9,545 nt of DNA, taken from assembly GCA_021817685.1 (NCBI GenBank), contig JAKAGD010000024.1, forward strand, positions 1 to 9,545, in the 5' to 3' direction. This stretch comes from a bacterium (GTDB taxonomy: Bacteria; Patescibacteriota; Minisyncoccia; Phycocordibacterales; Phycocordibacteraceae). The position numbers and the translations under genes are program-made. Position 1 is the stretch's first letter. Each line of letters starts with the position of its first letter. The notes under the pieces are model-generated. The model searched no databases and was not told the DNA's origin. It worked only from the letters and a program-made list of their open reading frames with translations. Below, piece by piece: positions 5,067 through 9,545 of the stretch.

Positions 5067-5696
5067 ATGTCAAAGTTCGCTCTCGCTTCCACGCTCGCTT
5101 CGTTCGCGGTACTGCTCGTGCCGGCTGCCGTCTCTGCCGATTCGAGTTGTGTGCAGACAGTGAATGGCCAACAGCTTTCCGGTGTTCTTGTAAACGGCGT
5201 ATGCAGCGTTTTGCTCCCGAGCGGTGCGTTCTGTACAGACTCGCCTTCGTGTCAGTCTGGTTACTGCCAGCCGGACGCAACCGGCAACGGGACATGCGCG
5301 CCAAAGCCTGCTGCGGGTGCCACTGGGGCGGCGCCCACTTCGCAAACCGCTGGCGGTACCGGAACGGCAGCCCCTTCGGTAACCAATCCCGCGCTGCAAA
5401 ACACGAATACAAATACGAACACGGTCACGCTCGTCAACCCACTCGGCACGAACGGGACTCTGATGGGCTTTCTCGACGCGATCTTGAGCATCGTCATTGA
5501 GATAGGCACCATCGTCATCATCTTTATGCTCGTCGTCGTTGGCTACAAGTTCGTGGCAGCGCAAGGGGAGCCGGGCGCCATCAGCGAAGCGCGGCGGGCG
5601 CTTATGTGGACGGTCATCGGCGCGCTCATTCTCCTTGGTGCGAAAGCCATCTCGATCGGTCTTCAAGCGACCGCGACCGCGCTCACGGGGCAATAA
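5067..5696 (+). CDS. Secreted six-cysteine domain fused to VirB2/TrbC-like pilin domain
   Basis: A 209-residue precursor. Residues 1-24 are a signal peptide (cleavage after VSA). The exported head holds six cysteines (28, 46, 56, 62, 67, 77) in a G.FC.....C.SGYC.........C pattern, presumably disulfide-bonded. A low-complexity Ala/Thr/Gly/Asn linker follows, including an NT-repeat (about 112-119). The C-terminal 75 residues are two hydrophobic helices (about 132-165 and 175-203) joined by a short polar loop (AAQGEPGAISEARR), the layout of VirB2/TrbC and the Patescibacterial T4SS-pilin-like family. It likely sits in the membrane with the head outside, as a pilus or envelope subunit. It starts 3 bp after the binding-protein gene, and its TAA overlaps the next ATG by one base. 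It lacks the FLWG and WGL signatures of its five downstream neighbours, so it is the divergent member. Confidence 0.8.
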   Translation: MSKFALASTLASFAVLLVPAAVSADSSCVQTVNGQQLSGVLVNGVCSVLLPSGAFCTDSPSCQSGYCQPDATGNGTCAPKPAAGATGAAPTSQTAGGTGTAAPSVTNPALQNTNTNTNTVTLVNPLGTNGTLMGFLDAILSIVIEIGTIVIIFMLVVVGYKFVAAQGEPGAISEARRALMWTVIGALILLGAKAISIGLQATATALTGQ

Positions 5697-5953
5697 TGAC
5701 CTTCAAGGATTTCATCGGCACTGACACGACGGGCGTTCTCGGCGCCATCAATACGGTCGTCATCCCGCTCATTTTTGCGCTCGCGTTTGCCGCCTTTCTC
5801 TGGGGCGTCCTCTCGCATTTTTTCCTGCACGGCGATGACGAGAAGTCGCGATTGAGCGGTCGCGATTTCATCCTCTGGGGTGTCCTCGGTATGGCGGTGA
5901 TGCTCTCCGCCTGGGGTCTTATCCGTATGTTGTTATCCACGCTCGGTCTCTAG
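5696..5953 (+). CDS. VirB2/TrbC-like pilin-type two-helix membrane protein
   Basis: An 85-residue protein starting at the ATG that shares its A with the preceding stop (TAATG), so translation is coupled; an upstream extension of the frame lies inside the previous gene and is rejected. Two hydrophobic helices (about 17-42 and 58-83) are separated by a charged loop (HGDDEKSRLSGRDF). It shows the signature of the local family: VVIPLIFALAFAAFLWGV in helix 1, then ILWGVLG and SAWGLIRMLLSTLGL in helix 2. There is no cleavable signal peptide or C-terminal tail, making it the minimal member. The role is probably a structural subunit or partner in a type IV-secretion-like pilus or envelope assembly; this is family inference. 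Confidence 0.8.
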   Translation: MTFKDFIGTDTTGVLGAINTVVIPLIFALAFAAFLWGVLSHFFLHGDDEKSRLSGRDFILWGVLGMAVMLSAWGLIRMLLSTLGL

Positions 5954-5972
5954 CCCCGAGGCGCGCGTGTCA

Positions 5973-5978
5973 TACTAT
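5973..5978 (+). promoter_or_regulatory. -10 element directly before a pilin-type gene
   Basis: TACTAT ends 6 nt before the ATG at 5985, matching the spacing seen at 2186 and 7371 and implying a leaderless transcript. No good -35 is visible. An alternative in-frame ATG at 5967 would lie upstream of this box and prepend six residues to an otherwise standard signal peptide, so 5985 is preferred. Confidence 0.4.
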
Positions 5979-5984
5979 AGGCAT

Positions 5985-6521
5985 ATGAAAATTCTTGCCC
6001 GCATCGCTCCCGCATTCGCTCTCGTGCTGCTCGCCGTCCCGGCCGTCGCGTCGGCCGCGTATTCCATCTACACCGACTCAAGCGGCAATACACAGATAGC
6101 ATTCGGATCAGGGAATTCGCTCGGGATGTTTTCCTGCGGCGCGAGCAATATCTGCCAGGTTGCGCTCACCATCCTCGGCATCATCAACAACGTGCTCGTG
6201 CCGGTTATCTTCGCGTTCGCTTTCATCGTCTTCCTCTGGGGCGTGTTCAAAGCGTACATCTGGAATCGCGATGACGAAGGCGAGCGCGAGAAGGGCCACA
6301 AGTACGTGTGGTGGGGCATTATCGGCTTCGTCATTATGATCTCGCTCTGGGGTCTCGTGAACGTCGTCGCCAATACGTTCGGCCTCGGCGGGTATTCGGC
6401 GCCGCCGACCCCCACTTCCTACGCACCGGTAAACGGCCAGAGCGCCGTAACGCCGACGTACGTGCAGCAGACACCGGCGCAGCAGGCTGCACCGGGTCCG
6501 AATCAAACCCAGCCGATGTAG
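5985..6521 (+). CDS. Pilin-type two-helix protein with signal peptide and proline-rich tail
   Basis: A 178-residue precursor. Residues 1-24 form a signal peptide (cleavage after ASA), followed by a short exported segment with two cysteines (FSCGASNICQ). The paralog core then reads NNVLVPVIFAFAFIVFLWGVFKAYIW, a charged loop (NRDDEGEREKGHKYVWWG) and GFVIMISLWGLVNVVANTFGL. A Pro/Gln/Thr-rich tail of about 45 residues ends PAQQAAPGPNQTQPM; the same tail motif ends the gene at 7371. By family it is a VirB2/TrbC-like subunit of the inner membrane or a surface fibre. No Shine-Dalgarno; it probably has its own promoter, and the next gene begins 9 bp after its stop. Confidence 0.82.
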   Translation: MKILARIAPAFALVLLAVPAVASAAYSIYTDSSGNTQIAFGSGNSLGMFSCGASNICQVALTILGIINNVLVPVIFAFAFIVFLWGVFKAYIWNRDDEGEREKGHKYVWWGIIGFVIMISLWGLVNVVANTFGLGGYSAPPTPTSYAPVNGQSAVTPTYVQQTPAQQAAPGPNQTQPM

Positions 6522-6530
6522 TTTCTTCCT

Positions 6531-6824
6531 ATGGATCTGACTTACCTTACGCAGTACAAGACGGATGCGCTCAGTATCATCAACGGCATCATCGTGCCGG
6601 TCGTGGTCGGCATTGCGTTCCTTATGTTCGTCTGGGGCGTCTACAAGTACTTCATCTTGGGCGCCGATAGCGAATCGGAAAAGGCCGAGGGCCGGAAATT
6701 CGTCTTCTGGGCAGTCATCGGCTTCGTCGCCATCTTCTCCGTCTGGGGTCTCGTCGGGCTCTTCCGCTCGACGCTCGGCTTCGATAACGCCGGTGTGAAT
6801 GCGCCGGCCTACCCGCAGCTCTAG
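6531..6824 (+). CDS. VirB2/TrbC-like pilin-type two-helix membrane protein
   Basis: A 97-residue paralog without a cleavable signal peptide. Helix 1 is INGIIVPVVVGIAFLMFVWG (17-36), followed by VYKYFILGADSESEKAEGRKF, then FWAVIGFVAIFSVWGLVGLF and STLGFD. The Glu/Lys-rich loop with EGR.F matches the other copies. A short tail ends in APAYPQL. It lies 9 bp after the preceding pilin-type gene with no visible promoter or Shine-Dalgarno, so it is probably on the same transcript. Confidence 0.8.
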   Translation: MDLTYLTQYKTDALSIINGIIVPVVVGIAFLMFVWGVYKYFILGADSESEKAEGRKFVFWAVIGFVAIFSVWGLVGLFRSTLGFDNAGVNAPAYPQL

Positions 6825-6850
6825 CTATCCACACGAGCTCCGAGAAGCCG

Positions 6851-6878
6851 TTGACCGGCTCCGTCTGCGAGCTACAAT
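6851..6878 (+). promoter_or_regulatory. Promoter upstream of the pilin-type gene at 6905
   Basis: TTGACC (6851-6856) and TACAAT (6873-6878) with a 16-bp spacer; transcription would start near 6885, giving about 20 nt of leader without a Shine-Dalgarno. A second -10-like TATTAT at 6884-6889 would give a shorter leader. Confidence 0.55.
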
Positions 6879-6904
6879 GAATCTATTATCCGCATATATC
6901 CAGT

Positions 6905-7273
6905 ATGAAAAAAGCACTTGCCCTTAGTTCTCTCGCGCTTGCGCTGCCGCTCGTATCTTTTGCAGCCATCAACAATCTCTCGGACGCCGGGTCGTTCGTC
7001 ATCAACACAATAAACAATGTTATCGTCCCGGTGCTCTTTGCGGTCGCCTTCATCGTCTTCCTTTGGGGCGCGTTCCAGACGTTCATCATCGGAGCGACCA
7101 AGGAAGAGACCAAGGAGCACGGAAAGAATCTGATGCTCTGGGGCCTCATCGGTTTCTTTGTGATGGTTTCCGTCTGGGGCCTTGTGAACATCCTCACTGG
7201 CACCATCAGCTTCGGGAACAATACCGGTATCACGGGCGGCACGCCGAAGGCGGGCGTCCAGATCGGCCAATAA
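6905..7273 (+). CDS. Pilin-type two-helix protein with signal peptide
   Basis: A 122-residue precursor. Residues 1-20 look like a signal peptide (KKALALSSLALALPLVSFAA). The core is NNVIVPVLFAVAFIVFLWGAFQTFIIG, then the charged loop ATKEETKEHGKNLMLWG and GFFVMVSVWGLVNILTGTISFG, closely parallel to the gene at 5985. A Gly/Thr-rich tail of about 20 residues lacks the PAQQAAPGPNQT motif. It forms its own unit, with a promoter at 6851-6878 and a strong terminator just after the stop, so its dosage may be set apart from the other copies. The role is inferred from the VirB2/TrbC-like family. Confidence 0.82.
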   Translation: MKKALALSSLALALPLVSFAAINNLSDAGSFVINTINNVIVPVLFAVAFIVFLWGAFQTFIIGATKEETKEHGKNLMLWGLIGFFVMVSVWGLVNILTGTISFGNNTGITGGTPKAGVQIGQ

Positions 7274-7292
7274 GCAGACAAGGGCAGTGCGG

Positions 7293-7323
7293 AAGCGGCC
7301 CCGGCATACGCCGGGGCCGCTTT
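7293..7323 (+). terminator. Intrinsic terminator after the pilin-type gene at 6905
   Basis: GCGGCCCCGGC (7295-7305), loop ATAC, then GCCGGGGCCGC (7310-7320): a perfect 11-bp GC-rich stem, extendable to 13 bp by AA/TT, followed by only three T residues. It starts about 20 bp after the stop codon. Confidence 0.8.
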
Positions 7324-7333
7324 GTGCATAGCA

Positions 7334-7363
7334 TTCGCCGGCTCTGCTTACATACGCTACACT
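7334..7363 (+). promoter_or_regulatory. Promoter for a probably leaderless pilin-type mRNA
   Basis: TACACT (7358-7363) is the -10 element, with TTCGCC (7334-7339) as a weak -35 at 18-bp spacing. Only 7 nt separate the -10 from the ATG at 7371, so transcription should begin on or beside the start codon. A separate promoter is needed because a strong terminator lies just upstream. Confidence 0.5.
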
Positions 7364-7370
7364 AAGGGTT

Positions 7371-7697
7371 ATGCAAGCACTGAATGATTTCCTCGCACGC
7401 GTCGTCATAGAGATCGTAAACCCGCTCATTCTTCTCCTCACGGCTGTCGCATTCGTGCTCTTTCTCTGGGGCATCTTCGAATTCATCAGGAATGCCGGCG
7501 ACGAAACGAAGCGCAGCGAAGGCCGGCGCGCGATTCAGTGGGGCCTCGTCGGTCTCGTGGTCATTTTCGGCGCCTACGGCATCATCAACGTCGCGCTGAA
7601 TACGTTCGGCCTGAATAGGCAGCTTACGCCCGGTTCGATCTCGAATTCTCCGGCGCAGCAGGCAGCGCCCGGTCCGAACCAGACCTTGCCGCCATAA
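7371..7697 (+). CDS. Pilin-type two-helix membrane protein with PAQQAAPGPNQT tail
   Basis: A 108-residue paralog without a cleavable signal peptide. Core: NPLILLLTAVAFVLFLWGIFEFI (17-39), charged loop RNAGDETKRSEGRRAIQWG, then VGLVVIFGAYGIINVALNTFGLN; the usual WGL is AYG here. The tail ends SPAQQAAPGPNQTLPP, nearly the same as the tail of the 5985 gene. At DNA level the two tails differ at several third codon positions, so the protein motif seems to be maintained rather than freshly copied. It is transcribed alone, between its own promoter and a bidirectional terminator. Confidence 0.82.
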   Translation: MQALNDFLARVVIEIVNPLILLLTAVAFVLFLWGIFEFIRNAGDETKRSEGRRAIQWGLVGLVVIFGAYGIINVALNTFGLNRQLTPGSISNSPAQQAAPGPNQTLPP

Positions 7698-7702
7698 AAG
7701 AA

Positions 7703-7728
7703 AAAGGCCACCCGCGCGGGTGGCCTTT
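7703..7728. terminator. Bidirectional terminator between convergent genes
   Basis: AAAGGCCACCC (7703-7713), loop GCGC, then GGGTGGCCTTT (7718-7728), a perfect 11-bp stem. An A tract precedes it and a T tract follows, so it can end transcription from both the forward pilin-type gene (stop at 7697) and the reverse-strand gene that ends at 7744. Confidence 0.9.
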
Positions 7729-7743
7729 CAAGGAACTTCTGTT

Positions 7744-8418
7744 TCAGAACAGGGAGCAGCTCCCGCCCGGGGGAACCATCTTGAAGACGTATGACACGAC
7801 GGTTTCCCCGCTCTTGCTCCGGAATCGGTAGAAGCGCGTCCCGTTAAAGATACGCGACTCCACCTCCACCAGGTTGTCCGGGTTAAAGCACAGGTTCATC
7901 CCGTCGTCGGCAGTGCCTTCAGCTGCACGCGTCCAGGTGGACGCTGCGGTACTGACGCGGCACTGCGTGACGTGCAGCGAACTGCCGTTCGAGCAGACGG
8001 GCGTCGGGAGGAAGATATCCCTCACGAACACCCATCCTTGCGTGCCGATGATGAGGCCGATTGTCGTCCAGAGAACGGACTTCAGCAGGGCTGCCCGGAC
8101 TTGCTTGTGAGTCTTTTCATCGACGAAGGCGAATGCGGCTGCATACGCCAATCCGCCGATGATCGCTATCACGAGCCAATACTGCCCGGCAAAGGACGCG
8201 ACGTCATCGATCGATGCTGTGGGATCGAGAATGAACCCACTGAGGTGTCTCCAGACAAAAACGACAACGATGATTGCCGCGACTACCGCGAGGATGCGAA
8301 CTGCATTCTCCAGGCACCAACTGCGCGCTTTCACGCGCGTCGCCAGACTGAGCACGAAGTAAGCGCGCGTTCCGATCAATACGAGCGCAATTACGCCGCA
8401 TATCATTCCTATGATCAT
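7744..8418 (-). CDS. Four-helix membrane protein with cysteine-containing C-terminal domain
   Basis: A 224-residue protein of no family I recognise. Four hydrophobic helices are visible: about 2-25, 40-60, 80-99 and 111-132. Between helices 3 and 4 is a charged loop (DEKTHKQVRAA). The remaining ~90 residues are soluble and hold four cysteines (142, 153, 177, 221), the last in the C-terminal GSCSLF, suggesting two disulfides in an exported domain. Positive-inside reasoning puts the K/R-rich loops 26-41 and 101-115 in the cytoplasm, hence helix 1 entering from outside and the C-terminus outside. It starts 5 bp after the SPFH gene, and its ribosome binding site GGAGG lies within that gene's last codons, so the two are translationally linked and probably act together in the membrane. 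Confidence 0.75.
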   Translation of the reverse strand: MIIGMICGVIALVLIGTRAYFVLSLATRVKARSWCLENAVRILAVVAAIIVVVFVWRHLSGFILDPTASIDDVASFAGQYWLVIAIIGGLAYAAAFAFVDEKTHKQVRAALLKSVLWTTIGLIIGTQGWVFVRDIFLPTPVCSNGSSLHVTQCRVSTAASTWTRAAEGTADDGMNLCFNPDNLVEVESRIFNGTRFYRFRSKSGETVVSYVFKMVPPGGSCSLF

Positions 8419-8423
8419 GATGC

Positions 8424-9323
8424 CTACCTCCGTGTGAAGTTTCCGAAGAGCTGTTTGATTGCCTCGAGCGGAAAGAAGATGGTGTTGGACGTGCCCTTGG
8501 CCATTTCACGCAGCGTGCGCAGCGACTCAAGTTTGATTGCTTCCTGACCTTCCGCTTTGATCGCTCTGATTGCGGCGGCCTGGCCTTCGCCTTCGAGTCG
8601 CAGCCTTTCTTTCATGCCTTCTGCCTCACGCTTGACGCCTTGCGCTTTGAGTCGCTGTGCTTCTTCGTCATCTATTGCCTCGAGAGCATCTTTCGGCATA
8701 TCGATGTGATCAATGACGACCCGCGCAGACACATCGATACCGGTGTCAATAAGCAGACGGCTGGCGCCGCTCTGCTTCGTTGACTCCGTAATCAATCGCG
8801 CGAACTCGGTACGGTTGCTCATGATGGCGATGTACGTCATCTTGCATCCGACGCTGCGCGCTTCATCCATTACAATCTGCTGGAACAAGTCCGTAAGGGC
8901 GCGTTCGTCGCTGGGATCCGGAAGAAGCTTCACGCAGGCGAAGAGGAGGTCTTTATTGGTCGGCCAGTTGAAGTAAAACGAGAGCGTCACTCCGATATTC
9001 ACCGGCCCGACGATTCTGTCCTCTCCACCGATGCTGACTTTACCCGGCGCTGTGATGAAGCCGCCGGCTGACCGCGGGCGCTTCTCTTCATCGAGCACAA
9101 CTTTCCATTCGGCGTCGCGGCGGGCGATGTGGAGCTCTACGACTTTCGTCGTGTAGCGCCGCACCCATGCGAGTCCGAACGGTATCCAGAACAACCCGGA
9201 ATCGGAGATTGCATACGGTCTGCCGAGGAAGATCTTCACGATCTTCTCGTTTTCCCGCGCGATTCCGAGACCGAGAACAAACCAGACCACAAAGGTCATG
9301 GCTATCCACAAAGCGTTCGACAT
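8424..9323 (-). CDS. SPFH/band 7 (stomatin/prohibitin-like) membrane protein
   Basis: A 299-residue SPFH-family protein. A membrane helix at 4-22 (LWIAMTFVVWFVLGLGIA) is followed by the SPFH domain, about 28-212: KIVKIFLGRPYAISDSGLFWIPFG is the usual opening, GPVNIGVTLSFYFNWP the middle strands, and TGIDVSARVVIDHIDMPKDALEAI the characteristic close. Residues 213-275 are an Ala/Glu/Lys/Arg-rich coiled coil (EEAQRLKAQGVKREAEGMKERL...), which drives ring or cage oligomers in flotillins, prohibitins and HflK/C. These proteins organise membrane microdomains or control membrane proteases. An apparent insert at about 76-104 (LDEEKRPRSAGGFITAPGKVSIGGEDR) may be lineage-specific. AGGAGA lies 8 nt before the ATG, and a strong promoter lies upstream. 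No NfeD or FtsH gene is beside it; the partner is instead an unknown four-helix protein. Confidence 0.88.
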   Translation of the reverse strand: MSNALWIAMTFVVWFVLGLGIARENEKIVKIFLGRPYAISDSGLFWIPFGLAWVRRYTTKVVELHIARRDAEWKVVLDEEKRPRSAGGFITAPGKVSIGGEDRIVGPVNIGVTLSFYFNWPTNKDLLFACVKLLPDPSDERALTDLFQQIVMDEARSVGCKMTYIAIMSNRTEFARLITESTKQSGASRLLIDTGIDVSARVVIDHIDMPKDALEAIDDEEAQRLKAQGVKREAEGMKERLRLEGEGQAAAIRAIKAEGQEAIKLESLRTLREMAKGTSNTIFFPLEAIKQLFGNFTRR

Positions 9324-9383
9324 TGTATATGTCTCCTGTCAGAAAACGTGTCTGCCCCGGGATGGGGAAGACGTCTGCCTATT

Positions 9384-9411
9384 AGTATACACAAAACAAC
9401 AGAAAAGTCAA
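9384..9411 (-). promoter_or_regulatory. Promoter of the SPFH operon
   Basis: Read on the reverse strand: TTGACT (9411-9406), 16-bp spacer, TATACT (9389-9384). This is the best promoter match in the window. Transcription would start near 9377, leaving a leader of about 50 nt with AGGAGA before the ATG. Confidence 0.75.
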
Positions 9412-9449
9412 TAGCTGTCAAGCCTCGGCGGCAGGCCGCGCTTTCGGGG

Positions 9450-9531
9450 TGCTGGGGAGAGGACTCGAACCTCCATGCCTTGCGGCGCGAGCTCCTAAGG
9501 CTCGTGCGTCTACCAATTTCGCCACCCCAGC
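9450..9531 (-). tRNA. tRNA-Leu, anticodon UAG
   Basis: On the reverse strand the acceptor GCTGGGG pairs with CCCCAGC, and the D-arm is TGGCGAAATTGGTAGACGCA, typical of tRNA-Leu. The anticodon stem CGAGC/GCTCG encloses the loop CTTAGGA, giving anticodon TAG (reads CUN). A long variable arm (GCC-GCAA-GGC) marks a class II tRNA. The T-arm is GGAGG-TTCGAGT-CCTCT. Discriminator base A at 9450. The bases after it read CCC rather than CCA, so CCA would be added enzymatically. Confidence 0.95.
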
Positions 9532-9545
9532 GGTAGAAGCACTAT

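Noticed and set aside
5398..5423. Microsatellite-like ACGAATACAAATACGAAC stretch as a phase-variable repeat
   Set aside because: It encodes the NT linker but the codons are mixed (AAC/AAT, ACG/ACA), so the DNA repeat is too imperfect to slip readily.

Overview
The window most resembles a GC-rich genome of the Candidate Phyla Radiation (Patescibacteria, probably Parcubacteria and Kaiserbacteria-like). This is inferred from a tandem run of short VirB2/TrbC-like two-helix pilin-type proteins, a stand-alone PaaX/Cas2-fold protein, compact gene spacing and frequent starts without a Shine-Dalgarno. No taxonomic marker was compared, so the placement is tentative.

Layout. (1) 1-714: the 3' end of gyrA, C-terminal beta-pinwheel. 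(2) About 715-1480: an AT-richer island with its own promoter and two overlapping small genes that look like a nuclease-toxin/antitoxin-type pair (PBECR/RelE-like plus DUF2283-like). (3) 1492-2103: a reverse-strand GNAT acetyltransferase bracketed by two fragments of the start of one gene (MKKIVV..DADK.RQAI type, probably NIF3/YqfO-like). (4) 2131-2817: a PaaX-like wHTH plus Cas2-fold gene bracketed by two copies of a ~37-bp palindromic element that share a perfect 24-bp direct repeat. (5) 2768-3171: no convincing protein gene, but a promoter, a candidate structured RNA with a U-rich end and a strong terminator hairpin. (6) 3172-3734: an 8-codon leader ORF overlapping (ATGA) a class I SAM-dependent methyltransferase.

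(7) 3747-7697: a membrane-anchored solute-binding-like protein followed by six VirB2/TrbC-like pilin-type genes. The first carries a secreted six-cysteine module. Some are tightly packed (3-bp gap, 1-bp overlap); others have their own promoter and terminator, with the -10 element only 6-7 nt before the ATG, suggesting leaderless mRNAs. (8) 7744-9323, reverse strand: a two-gene operon of an SPFH/band 7 protein and a four-helix membrane protein with a cysteine-containing C-terminal domain, driven by a clear promoter at 9384-9411. (9) 9450-9531, reverse strand: tRNA-Leu(UAG).

Functionally, the right half is an envelope region (pilin-like subunits, anchored binding protein, SPFH scaffold). The left half, between gyrA and the methyltransferase, is an accessory zone showing several insertion or rearrangement events. 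The strongest candidates for something undescribed are the Cas2-fold gene with its bracketing palindromes, the duplicated gene-start fragments beside it, and the structured RNA that follows.
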